From Dehalococcoidia bacterium (GTDB taxonomy: Bacteria > Chloroflexota > Dehalococcoidia > GIF9 > UBA5629), in the NCBI GenBank assembly GCA_016930155.1, contig JAFGHL010000050.1:1-51324 (forward strand): DNA of 51,324 bases, written 5' to 3'. The translations under genes were made by a program, and so were the position numbers. This document shows, one piece after another, positions 43,087 to 51,056 of this stretch. How positions within the stretch are numbered: the stretch's first letter is position 1; each line of letters opens with the position of its first letter. The notes beneath the pieces are model-generated. The model made no database searches. It was not told the origin of the DNA and was given only the letters and a program-made list of their open reading frames with translations.

Positions 43087-43317
43087 TCAAAGGTTGTCCC
43101 ATTCTTTTGCATGGATGCGGCGACCAAGTATGTGTCCGGCTTCATTCAGCATCATGCGCAGCTTTGGGACTGAGTATTCTGTATTGGAAGGAATCGTCAG
43201 CCGGTGCTGTCCAAATGTCATGAACTGGTGCCTTGCACCTGAGTAAGGACCGTTGAATCCGATTTCTTTCAGGCGGCTTATAAATTCGTAACGCTTACAC
43301 CGCCTTAACCGGCTCAC
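43087..43317 (-). CDS. hicA: HicA-family mRNA interferase toxin
   Basis: 76 aa from GTG 43317, chosen because GGGAG lies seven bases upstream and because the start lies inside the end of hicB. It shows the dsRBD-like HicA core: KRYEFISRLKEIGFNGPYSG, catalytic His in ARHQFM and LTIPSN. HicA toxins cleave mRNA. It overlaps hicB by 23 bases, the usual tight coupling, but the antitoxin comes first. Confidence 0.85.
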   Translation of the reverse strand: MSRLRRCKRYEFISRLKEIGFNGPYSGARHQFMTFGQHRLTIPSNTEYSVPKLRMMLNEAGHILGRRIHAKEWDNL

Positions 43318-43567
43318 TATCGGGCTCCCTGTTAAGGTCGATGTTACCAATCACGGGCAGAGTGTGGCCAAGTTTTAGTCCCACCAATATCCAGTCCTCC
43401 AGTGTAGAACGAAGTTCATTCTCACATCTAGTAAGATTGGTGCCAAACGCGATGACGCCCGGACACAAAGGGATACGCCCGCAGTAAGTCCCGTCCTCCA
43501 GCTTGTCATATACTGCTTTCTCAAGCGCGCATTTAACGAAATCTGTAAGGATAAATTGTTTTGCCAT
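43295..43567 (-). CDS. hicB: HicB-family antitoxin
   Basis: 90 aa from ATG 43567 (AGGGG six bases upstream). Partial RNase H-like HicB fold: YDKLEDGTYCGRIPLCPGVIAFG, then a helix-rich tail (CENELRSTLEDWILVGLKLG). Usual HicB proteins end in an HTH or ribbon-helix-helix; here the tail is short and ends in an acidic segment, so DNA binding is uncertain. It should neutralise HicA. Confidence 0.82.
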   Translation of the reverse strand: MAKQFILTDFVKCALEKAVYDKLEDGTYCGRIPLCPGVIAFGTNLTRCENELRSTLEDWILVGLKLGHTLPVIGNIDLNREPDSEPVKAV

Positions 43568-43600
43568 ACAAAACCCCTGTGAAAATAAATCGCTCATAAC

Positions 43601-43609
43601 ATTATATCA
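43601..43609 (-). promoter_or_regulatory. Extended -10 promoter of hicBA
   Basis: Minus strand TGA-TATAAT (TATAAT 43601-43606). Same nine bases recur before the genes at 47732 and 50195. Confidence 0.55.
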
Positions 43610-43655
43610 TTGTTGCAAACAAGATTGATTTGTCTGCAGGGACGCCCGTGTTGCC

Positions 43656-43708
43656 GTAGAAGCGTTGCTTTAGCTGCGCCCGCTTCGGGCGGACTTAAAA
43701 GCCCCTAC
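43656..43708. repeat. GC-rich modular palindromic element, supplies the ribF stop
   Basis: GTAGAAGCGTTGCTTTAGC ... CGGACTTAAAAGCCCCTAC. Its GTAG gives the TAG stop of ribF (43705-43707). Confidence 0.8.
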
Positions 43709-44628
43709 GTTTTACTTAATATATTCCTCGCCTTAAACTCATCCTTGGCCATTTGCTCTTTCAGCTCCTCCGCGCCGCTGAACTTAATCTCGTCCCTCAG
43801 CCTGGCAACCAGCTCTACACACAGTCTCTTCCCATACAGGTCGCCGTCGAAGTCCAATATATACGTCTCCACCAGGCGTTTCAAACCGCCGAAAGTCGGC
43901 CGCACACCGATATTGGTCACCGAGTTCATCCTCTGCCGTCCCAGGCGGGCGATGGTGGCATATATGCCATCCCCGGGCATGGCCTGCTCCGGCTGCGTAC
44001 TGATATTGGCTGTGGGGAAGCCGAGGGTACGGCCGCGGCGGTCCCCCACAACTACCTTTCCCTCCAGAATGAAGCGGCGGCCCAGCATATCTTTGACCTT
44101 ATCTATATCACCCGCCGCCAGCAATTGGCGGATGGCGCTGCTGCTGATAACCTCGCCCGCCAGCCTGGCAGGCCGGACCACCTCGACACGGAAATCAAGC
44201 TCTTCCCCTATCCTGCGCAGGCAGTCCGAATCGCCCTGCCGATGGCGTCCCAGGGCAAAATCCGGCCCCAGCACCAGGCCGCTCATGTTCAGGTGCTTTT
44301 GCAGCAGCAGGACGAATTCACGGGCGGACAGGCCGGCCACATCCCGGGTGAAGGTAACCGGTATCACGATATCCACCCCGGCCGCATGCAGCAGACGGGT
44401 GCGTTCCCGCAGCGTGGTTATCCAGGGAATGGTGTCCCGGCGGCCCAGCACCTTCTCCGGATGCGTGCGGAAAGTGACCACTCCCGAGGGACAGCCTTTC
44501 TCGCGCGCCCGGGCAACCAGGTGCCCCAGCAAATGCAGGTGCCCGCGGTGCACGCCGTCGAAAACACCGATGGTCAGGAGGCTGGGGCGCCCCGGGCTGT
44601 GCCTGGCGAGTTCAGATTCAATATTCAT
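43705..44628 (-). CDS. ribF: Bifunctional riboflavin kinase / FMN adenylyltransferase
   Basis: 307 aa. N-terminal nucleotidyltransferase: TIGVFDGVHRGHLHLL near 20-35 and a SSSAIRQLL motif near 165. C-terminal kinase: FILEGKVVVGDRRGRTLGFPTAN near 185-207, IYATIARLG, and TNIGVRPTFGG near 240. Makes FMN and FAD from riboflavin, fitting an organism with many flavoproteins. A weak GGAT ribosome site precedes ATG 44628. The TAG stop is from the downstream repeat. Confidence 0.93.
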   Translation of the reverse strand: MNIESELARHSPGRPSLLTIGVFDGVHRGHLHLLGHLVARAREKGCPSGVVTFRTHPEKVLGRRDTIPWITTLRERTRLLHAAGVDIVIPVTFTRDVAGLSAREFVLLLQKHLNMSGLVLGPDFALGRHRQGDSDCLRRIGEELDFRVEVVRPARLAGEVISSSAIRQLLAAGDIDKVKDMLGRRFILEGKVVVGDRRGRTLGFPTANISTQPEQAMPGDGIYATIARLGRQRMNSVTNIGVRPTFGGLKRLVETYILDFDGDLYGKRLCVELVARLRDEIKFSGAEELKEQMAKDEFKARNILSKT

Positions 44629-44636
44629 AATTATCC

Positions 44637-44729
44637 GTAGGGGCGTTGCTTTAGCTGCGCCCGCTCTTTTCGGGCGGACCTGAAGGTCCGCCCCTACATT
44701 TATCCGAGCGTTGCTTTAGCTGCGCCGGC
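44637..44729. repeat. GC-rich modular palindromic elements
   Basis: Full-length copy 44637-44697 from GTAGGGGCGTTGCTTTAGC through CTCTTTTCGGGCGGACC to GGTCCGCCCCTAC, with inverted ends. A half copy (GAGCGTTGCTTTAGC ... GCCGGC) follows at 44706-44729. The rest of the 278-base gap to 44907 shows no gene. Confidence 0.85.
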
Positions 44730-44906
44730 ATTCATGCATACGGTGGACGATATTTTAACACTTATCCATATTACATCCATAATTGCTGTTTACAGATAAT
44801 TACGCTGCTGTTATACTTCTACAGCAACGTGACGTGATTGCCGTTTTCCCGGTGATACTTAAGCATGTGAGCGCCGATATAAGACGGAGACAGAAGGGGG
44901 AATCCG

Positions 44907-47612
44907 GTGAAAACAAAGATTAAGCGCCTCGCATATTTTCTGGCTGTCCTGATTGTCGTACCATCCCTGTTTTCACTTTCCCTTCCAGAAAAAGCCGGGG
45001 CGTTGGCCTGCCATAATATCGTGTATGTTAACGACGCAACAGGGAACGACGCCTGGGACGGCAGCTCGCCGGTACACACCGCCGGCAACGTTGGGCCCAG
45101 GCGTACCATACAGGCCGGCATCGACACCGTATGTGCCGCCGGGACGGTCAACATTGCGGCCGGCACATATAATCAGGCGGACTTTATTACCATCAATAAA
45201 TCCCTGACCTTGCTGGGTGCCGGCGCCGCATCGACCGTAATAAACGGCTCCGCTGATCCGGAAGATGAGGTTATCGGCATTTATGCTTTAAATGGCGGTA
45301 ACGTACTTATCTACGGCTTGACCATCCAGAACGGGAACTGGAACGGTATCTATGTAGATGAAACTGCTTTAAATAACACCATTACCATTAATGATTGTGT
45401 TATAACGCATAATGACAGCATTGACTACGGAGGCGGTATCTGGATTGATAACGACAACATCGTCACGCTCAACCGCTGCACCGTCAGCAACAATTCAGCC
45501 ACCTGGGTGGATGACTTTGCACCTGCAGGACGCCGTGCCCCGGCGGATTCACTGGAAGGAGCATTCTTCGACGATGAATCAGGCGGACTGGGCGGCGGGA
45601 TAGCCGCCTTCGGATGCACGCTCAACCTCAACCAGTGCACCATCAGCAATAACACGGCCGCAGGCGATCTGGGAATAGGCGGGGGTATCTTTGCCGTTTA
45701 TGATACGACGCTCAACATGACCGACTGCACGGTCAGCGGCAACCTGGCCGGCCGCTGGGGCGGAGGCATATTCTACGGTCTGACGGAGATTGGAGAGGCC
45801 ACGGCAACCGTCAACAACTGCAATATAAGCAACAACCTTGCCGGCGGCGGGGGCGGCGGTCTTTTTATACTCGGATCAGGATTCCTGGAACAATACCTGA
45901 GCAACCCGGACGCACTCTTTGCAGGCGCAGTACCGGGTGACGGTTATGCCTACCAAAACCTGGACGGTTTTTATGCCCTCGACCAACAGCTTGACGGAAA
46001 CGGCCCGCCTCTTGTCGGGCCTGTTCACCTCAATAACTGCACCGTCTCCAATAATGCAGCGCTGAACTGGGGCGGCGGCATGTCCTCTGCTTTCAGCCTC
46101 TACTCGCTCAACGGATGCACATTCAGCGGCAACCGGGCCGGCCTGCTTGGCGGCGGAATAGGAACGCTGATAAGCCTCGGCAACCTGATCAATTGCACCG
46201 TCAGCGGCAACAGCCTGACCTATCCCGAGCCGCCTCCAGGCTTAACCCTGCCCGAAACAGGATTTAATCCAGGGGAAGGCGGGATAAGCGGGGACGCCCA
46301 GTTGCCGCCGGTCTCCAATGCCGGTGGAGGCATAGCGTCGATAATAGGCATGTCCGTGTTCGAAAGCGACACCATTGCCAATAACAGCACCGGCAGCGAC
46401 GTCAACTCTTACGGAGGCGGGCTTTTTAATTCAAGAGAATCGCTGGCAATTTTCGTCAATACCATTGTCGCCTGCAATACCGCCGTGCAGCAGGGCGCGA
46501 GCAACTGCCTCAACAGGGGTACCGTGCAGTCGGTCGGGCACAATATCGACAGCCTGAACGAATGTGGGTTTGATGCAGACGGTGACCAGATCAATACCGA
46601 TCCGGCGCTGGGACCCCTGCAGAACAACGGCGGGCCGACATTAACCTGCGCAGTCGGCGTCGACAGCCCGGCCTTCAACAGGGGCGACAATGAAAACGCG
46701 CCGGCCACGGACCAGCGGGGAGTGGTCCGGCCGCAGGCCGTCAACTGCACCATCGGCGCCTACGAGGTCGGTCTCAATAAATCAGCCACCACGACGGTGG
46801 CCACGGGACTGGGTAACGCGACATTCACCACGAACGTCGGAGGGATAGTGGGGCTGACAGCCCACAGCCGGCTGGACTGTGTGGCAGGCTCGAATCTTTC
46901 CTTCCCGTTCGGATATTTCTCCTTCCGCATAGTGGGGCTCGTTCCGGGAGCAACGGCCGTCATTACCATCACCCTGCCGGCCACCCTTCCTGCAGGCGCC
47001 TTTTACTATAAATGTTTGAACGGTGTGTTTGTGGATTGTACATCGCTGATGAACTATTCCCCGGGCGATTATATACTGACCATCGCGATCAAGGACGGCG
47101 GCCCGGGCGATGGCGACGGGGCGGCCAACGGCACGATTGTCGACCCGGGCGGCCCGGCCGTCAGGTATATCGCCTCCGTCACCCCGCAGTCCTCATCGGC
47201 CACTCTACCACCGGCAGCAACCCGGCCGATAGATCTGCCCAACATAGTGGTGCAGAGCGCATCGCTTTCCTCATCCAGCGTTAAACCGGGAGATACCGTT
47301 ACGGTGAACGCCACCGTAGCCAACCGCGGAACAGCCGAAGGCACATCGTCCATAAAGCTGCTCGTAAACGGCGGCGAGGAAACCAGCCGTCACGTGACTA
47401 TCGAGAGTGGCAAAACGGCGCCCCTCACTTTTACGGTCACGCGTTCGCAGCCCGGCAGCTACAGCGTATCTGCGGGCGGCGTGCCGGCCGGAAGCTTTAC
47501 CGTTGCCGACCAGGCGCAGCCTGACCTGCTGCTTATAATCAGCGTCACCTTCATACTGGTCGCCCTGATAGGCGGTTTTATCTATATGAGGGGCAGGCAA
47601 CGGCATATATAA
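44907..47612 (+). CDS. Secreted, membrane-anchored beta-helix protein with choice-of-anchor Q/U and CARDB domains
   Basis: 901 aa. Signal peptide 1-32 (SLPEKAGA). Residues about 60-520 form a right-handed beta-helix of NNTxxxSNN-type coils (NCTVSNN, GCTFSGNRAG). About 520-640 is a choice-of-anchor Q region (DPALGPLQNNGGPTLTC, DQRGVVRPQAVNCTIGAYE). About 660-745 resembles choice-of-anchor U (KDGGPGDGDGAANG-TIVDPGG). A CARDB-like Ig domain spans about 765-865 (SSSVKPGDTVTVNATVANRG), and a single helix LLLIISVTFILVALIGGFIY at the C-terminus is followed by RGRQRH. Likely a cell-surface carbohydrate-binding or structural protein. Start GTG 44907 with GAAGGGGG upstream. Confidence 0.85.
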   Translation: MKTKIKRLAYFLAVLIVVPSLFSLSLPEKAGALACHNIVYVNDATGNDAWDGSSPVHTAGNVGPRRTIQAGIDTVCAAGTVNIAAGTYNQADFITINKSLTLLGAGAASTVINGSADPEDEVIGIYALNGGNVLIYGLTIQNGNWNGIYVDETALNNTITINDCVITHNDSIDYGGGIWIDNDNIVTLNRCTVSNNSATWVDDFAPAGRRAPADSLEGAFFDDESGGLGGGIAAFGCTLNLNQCTISNNTAAGDLGIGGGIFAVYDTTLNMTDCTVSGNLAGRWGGGIFYGLTEIGEATATVNNCNISNNLAGGGGGGLFILGSGFLEQYLSNPDALFAGAVPGDGYAYQNLDGFYALDQQLDGNGPPLVGPVHLNNCTVSNNAALNWGGGMSSAFSLYSLNGCTFSGNRAGLLGGGIGTLISLGNLINCTVSGNSLTYPEPPPGLTLPETGFNPGEGGISGDAQLPPVSNAGGGIASIIGMSVFESDTIANNSTGSDVNSYGGGLFNSRESLAIFVNTIVACNTAVQQGASNCLNRGTVQSVGHNIDSLNECGFDADGDQINTDPALGPLQNNGGPTLTCAVGVDSPAFNRGDNENAPATDQRGVVRPQAVNCTIGAYEVGLNKSATTTVATGLGNATFTTNVGGIVGLTAHSRLDCVAGSNLSFPFGYFSFRIVGLVPGATAVITITLPATLPAGAFYYKCLNGVFVDCTSLMNYSPGDYILTIAIKDGGPGDGDGAANGTIVDPGGPAVRYIASVTPQSSSATLPPAATRPIDLPNIVVQSASLSSSSVKPGDTVTVNATVANRGTAEGTSSIKLLVNGGEETSRHVTIESGKTAPLTFTVTRSQPGSYSVSAGGVPAGSFTVADQAQPDLLLIISVTFILVALIGGFIYMRGRQRHI

Positions 47613-47619
47613 GACTACC

Positions 47620-47702
47620 GTAGGGGCGGACCTTCAGGTCCGCCCGAACTTTATATCGACGCATCACCCCATTTGCGGGCCGACTTCTAAATCCGCCCCT
47701 GC
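47620..47702. repeat. GC-rich modular palindromic element
   Basis: GTAGGGGCGGACCTTCAGG/TCCGCCCGAAC, internal TTTATATCGACGCATCACCC, right word ending AATCCGCCCCTGC. It shares order and internal text with 40481-40564 and 50065-50169. Confidence 0.82.
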
Positions 47703-47716
47703 AGCGACCGTGAAGG

Positions 47717-47725
47717 TGATATAAT
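47717..47725 (+). promoter_or_regulatory. Extended -10 promoter, probable leaderless transcript
   Basis: TGA-TATAAT, then AACTTT and ATG 47732. The start site would fall on the ATG. Confidence 0.6.
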
Positions 47726-47731
47726 AACTTT

Positions 47732-49240
47732 ATGTTTACCAACGCCCTGCGTCATTTATCATCGGCCTTCATATCGGCCGTCTCCTTATTGTGTATCATC
47801 ATAGCCTGCAGCACGCTGCCGGCGCTGGCCGATACATCTTGTACCATCTCACCGTCCAGCCTGCCCGACGGCACAGTCGGCACGGCGTACTCTGTCACGC
47901 TTGAAGCAAGCGGCGGGACGGAACCCTTTACATGGACCACGATCGGAGGCGCGCTTCCCGACGGGCTGGCGCTCAACGGCTCAACCGGCGTTATATCAGG
48001 GACCCCCTCCACCCCCCTGGCTTACAGCTTTATCGTGCGGGCCGACGACAGCGCCGGCCATTACTGCACCATGTCGGTCTCGATAACGGTGAACTCTTCG
48101 GCATCGACCACGGATGTCAAAACGATATCGACCCTGATGATCAGCAAAGCCGGCAGTTTTATACTGGTCGACAACGTCCTGCCTGCCGCCAAAGAGCTGG
48201 CCAGCCCGGATGGACGGGTTAAGCTCAACCTGGCGGCCAATACCACGATCAATCTGCAGGGCGCCACCCAGCTGGGAGCGGCCACGGAATCCAAACCTCC
48301 GGCGGCAAATGACAATTCAACTCTCGTACGCGCCTACAGCTTCATGCCGTCCGGCGCCGCTTTCACTCCGGCGGCGACCATGACTCTTAGATACGAGCAG
48401 GCGTCACTGCCGTCCGGCGCCCTGGAATCGGAGCTCTACCTCGCACGCTGGAACGGAGCATCCTGGGTCAAGCTCAGTTCCACCGTAGATACTAGCGCAA
48501 AAGAGGTCTCCACCCCGGTGGCGCATTTCACCATATTTTCCCTGCGCTTGCCGGGCACGCAGACCCAGGCCTCCACGACGCAGGCACAGTCGATCGCGAT
48601 CTCAACCAGCGTGCTGGGGACCACCTCTTCGTTCAATACTATCGGGGGCAAAACAACCTCGACTGTCAGCCTCAGCGACTCCAGCGGCAAAATGGTAATA
48701 GTCCTTTCTGAGAATACGACAATAAGCCTTCCCGTCGGCAATCAGCAGATCACCGTGATTAAGCTCGCCGGCGCACCGAACCGCCCGGCAAACACCCTGA
48801 TTATCGAAGCCTATTCATTCGAACCCGGCAATACCACATTCAGCCCGGCAGCTTCGGTCACCGTTAAATACGATGCCGCCGGCCTGCCCAAGAACGTCAA
48901 GGAATCCAATCTTTACCTGGCCCTGCTTGAGAATTCGAAATGGACGGCGCTGGCAACCACAGTCGATACCAAATCCAGGACGCTGACCGCTAAAGTCAGC
49001 CATTTCTCCACCTATGCCATGCTGGGCAAAGTGACGGTAGCGACCACCACCCCCGCGACATCCAACACAACGGTCCCCATATCGCCCACCTCAAATATCA
49101 CCGCACCATCCGGCAATGTCACGGGCCGCTCAAGCGACACTGTAACCTCCGGCATGGCCGTCCCCGTGCTTGTGATCATCATCGCAGGCGGCCTGCTGGT
49201 CATCGGCCTGGGCATAGCCTTCGTATTCAAACGGAGTTAG
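47732..49240 (+). CDS. Secreted, membrane-anchored protein with putative Ig domain and duplicated beta domain
   Basis: 502 aa. Signal 1-34. Residues about 40-125 form a putative Ig (He_PIG) domain (LPDGTVGTAYSVTL, GLALNGSTGVISGTPSTP). Two similar beta modules follow at about 130-275 and 290-435, each ending in a SELYLARW/SNLYLALLE, STVDT/TTVDT, and VAHFTIFSL/VSHFSTYAML pattern. A Ser/Thr-rich linker leads to one C-terminal helix (VPVLVIIIAGGLLVIGLG) with KRS. Same architecture class as the preceding gene, so probably a co-acting surface protein. The start is set by the promoter spacing; no ribosome site. Confidence 0.82.
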   Translation: MFTNALRHLSSAFISAVSLLCIIIACSTLPALADTSCTISPSSLPDGTVGTAYSVTLEASGGTEPFTWTTIGGALPDGLALNGSTGVISGTPSTPLAYSFIVRADDSAGHYCTMSVSITVNSSASTTDVKTISTLMISKAGSFILVDNVLPAAKELASPDGRVKLNLAANTTINLQGATQLGAATESKPPAANDNSTLVRAYSFMPSGAAFTPAATMTLRYEQASLPSGALESELYLARWNGASWVKLSSTVDTSAKEVSTPVAHFTIFSLRLPGTQTQASTTQAQSIAISTSVLGTTSSFNTIGGKTTSTVSLSDSSGKMVIVLSENTTISLPVGNQQITVIKLAGAPNRPANTLIIEAYSFEPGNTTFSPAASVTVKYDAAGLPKNVKESNLYLALLENSKWTALATTVDTKSRTLTAKVSHFSTYAMLGKVTVATTTPATSNTTVPISPTSNITAPSGNVTGRSSDTVTSGMAVPVLVIIIAGGLLVIGLGIAFVFKRS

Positions 49241-49342
49241 CGATCCCTATTTGCTAATTTAATAGCCTGTTTGCTAAGATGAAGTCAATTAACACGTTTC
49301 TTTTCAGCAGATGGTTGACGCATATGATATCATACTTCGTAT

Positions 49343-49684
49343 ATGTCTGACGGGGCAGCTATCGAATTTATTTGCCGGGATGCCAGAGGCATCGTTATCA
49401 CCTGTTTAAACACACGATGGCAGTACCTGATAAAACATGAGGAAATGCGAGGCCTGCAAGGAATTGTAAGAGCCATTCTGGAATCGCCGGAATTTATTAA
49501 TCGAAGTAAGGATTTTAGAGATCGGCATACATATTATAAACAGGTAGTGATACCACAAATTGGAAGTACATATATTAGAGTAGTAGTAAAATTGAATTTC
49601 TGGCGAAGGAGAGGCCACGTTATCAATGCATTTGCCGTCAAGGGACCCCAAAAGGGAGAAAAATTGATATGGAAAAGAAAGTAG
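49343..49684 (+). CDS. Putative toxin (PBECR/RelE-like nuclease fold), first of a pair
   Basis: 113 aa. Compact: WQYLIKHEEM, a Pro-rich turn ESPEFIN, basic RDRHTYYKQVVIPQIGSTYIRV and FAVKGPQKGEKLIW. The pattern recalls DUF4258/PBECR-type nucleases, with a candidate catalytic His in KHEEM and Arg/Lys near FRDRHTYY. It overlaps the next frame by 16 bases. Its base composition is AT-richer than the neighbouring genes. Family assignment is tentative. Confidence 0.6.
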   Translation: MSDGAAIEFICRDARGIVITCLNTRWQYLIKHEEMRGLQGIVRAILESPEFINRSKDFRDRHTYYKQVVIPQIGSTYIRVVVKLNFWRRRGHVINAFAVKGPQKGEKLIWKRK

Positions 49685-49980
49685 ATGAATATGGGATTGA
49701 CTGGGAAACATTATCTAACCTGTTGCAGTTTGATGTAGAGTACGATCCGCAAACCGATATCTGGTTTGCGCACTCAAAGCATGAGCGGCCAGCCATTTCA
49801 ATAGATAGGGATGATGGCATCTGGCTCAGGATAGATGCTGAAACGGGGGAAATTCTTGGCGTTGAGATTGAAGATTTTAAGAAAATCTTTCTAAAAAAGC
49901 ACCGTGAGATAGCCAAAGAAAAAAACACTTACATAAAACCAATCATTAATTTAGTCAGAGCTCAACACTGTATGGCTTAG
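49669..49980 (+). CDS. Putative antitoxin (DUF2283-like), second of a pair
   Basis: 103 aa starting MEKKVDEYGIDWETLS. Near residue 25 it reads VEYDPQTDIWFAHSKHERP, then LRIDAETGEILGVEIEDFKK, the shape of DUF2283 domains found in antitoxins. The C-terminus is basic (KKHREIAKEKNTYIK). Frame overlap with 49343-49684 and AT-rich DNA make a horizontally acquired toxin-antitoxin pair likely. Unrelated to hicBA. Confidence 0.6.
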   Translation: MEKKVDEYGIDWETLSNLLQFDVEYDPQTDIWFAHSKHERPAISIDRDDGIWLRIDAETGEILGVEIEDFKKIFLKKHREIAKEKNTYIKPIINLVRAQHCMA

Positions 49981-50064
49981 CCTCAATCCGACCCCGCACA
50001 ATCAAACAACTACACGCTGCTTTAGCATCCCCGGGATAATTTAATTTCAGCACGCGAGGTGAAA

Positions 50065-50169
50065 ATCGGGCGGATCTCAGGTTCGCCCGAACGTAATATT
50101 AATGGATCACCCGATTGGAAGGCGTCACATTTAGACATCGTTCGGGCGCAGCTAAAGCTAAGCCCCAAC
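50065..50169. repeat. GC-rich modular palindromic element
   Basis: CGGGCGGATCTCAGG/TTCGCCCGAAC, middle GTAATATTAATGGATCACCC, right end TTCGGGCGCAGCTAAAGC then TAAGCCCCAAC. A longer, more degraded copy. The gap 49981-50194 holds no gene. Confidence 0.78.
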
Positions 50170-50173
50170 ATTA

Positions 50174-50182
50174 TGATATAAT
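50174..50182 (+). promoter_or_regulatory. Extended -10 promoter of the PlsY-like gene
   Basis: TGA-TATAAT, 12 bases before ATG 50195. Predicts a leader of about six bases. Confidence 0.55.
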
Positions 50183-50194
50183 TGTCTCCGATTT

Positions 50195-50896
50195 ATGTTG
50201 TTCTCTTATATTCTTCTGATCATCGCCTCCTATTTTCTGGGCGCGCTACCCTTCATGATCCTGATCGGGCGCATGCGCGGTGTGGACCTCTCGCATGAGC
50301 CCGACCTGCATCACGCGCTGTGGTACAATGTCGGCCGCCCCTGGGGCATACTCGGCTTCCTGCTGGATATACTCAAGGGCGTCCTGCCTGTGCTGGCCGG
50401 CTTCCTGCTGGGCTTCCCGCTGATCGTCAACGGACTGGGGGGCCTGGCGGCGTTGTGCGGACAGATGTGGCCGATCTTCCGCCGTTTCGACGGCGAGCGT
50501 GGAAACACGGTCAGCGTGGGCATCAACTTTACGCTCAGCGTTGCCTACGGGGCGCCTCTCATCTTCATCATCGCGCTGGCCATAGCCATGGCCGGCTTTT
50601 TAGTCCGCACCGCCCTGCGCTGGAAGGGCAGCGGCAGCAACCTTAACGAGCGGCTGCGCCTGGGCGGGTCCCCCAGCCTGGTCTTCCCCCTGGCCGTCAT
50701 CATCGGGTTCGCATCCTGCCCGGTCAGCTCGGCCCTGCTCGGCCGTCCGGTCGAGATGACCCTGATCTTCACGGGCGTTGTCATCCTCATACTTATCCGC
50801 CGCCTGACGGCGGGCCTGACGGCCGACCTGCGCGGAAGCCGCCGTCCCTGGTCGGTCATCGCCAACAGGCTGCTCTTCGACAGAAGCGAAAGATAA
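50195..50896 (+). CDS. PlsY-like glycerol-3-phosphate acyltransferase, divergent
   Basis: 233 aa integral membrane protein with about seven hydrophobic segments and the PlsY order of motifs: SYFLGALPFMILIGRMRGVD, then LDILKGVLPVLAG, then GQMWPIFRRFDGERGNTVSVG. The usual SxN-x-G and GGKG motifs are altered to WYNVG and GERG. Normal PlsY puts acyl phosphate onto glycerol-3-phosphate. Lacking those exact residues, this may be a paralogue with another acyl acceptor. Probably near-leaderless transcription. Confidence 0.65.
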   Translation: MLFSYILLIIASYFLGALPFMILIGRMRGVDLSHEPDLHHALWYNVGRPWGILGFLLDILKGVLPVLAGFLLGFPLIVNGLGGLAALCGQMWPIFRRFDGERGNTVSVGINFTLSVAYGAPLIFIIALAIAMAGFLVRTALRWKGSGSNLNERLRLGGSPSLVFPLAVIIGFASCPVSSALLGRPVEMTLIFTGVVILILIRRLTAGLTADLRGSRRPWSVIANRLLFDRSER

Positions 50897-51056
50897 AGCA
50901 AAAGATTAAGATTCAGATTTAGACTAAGGCAAAATTAAGGAATCGCAGGTCGTCGCAATAATATACAAAATCTTAATCTCAATCTAAATCTCAACCTCCT
51001 TTCATTGCCCGCCGTTATATATATAAGGTAATATTGATACTGCATAAAGGAGTCTA

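Noticed and set aside
29249-50169. Repeats as a CRISPR array
   Set aside because: Copies are palindromic, irregularly spaced, in both orientations, and separated by whole genes.
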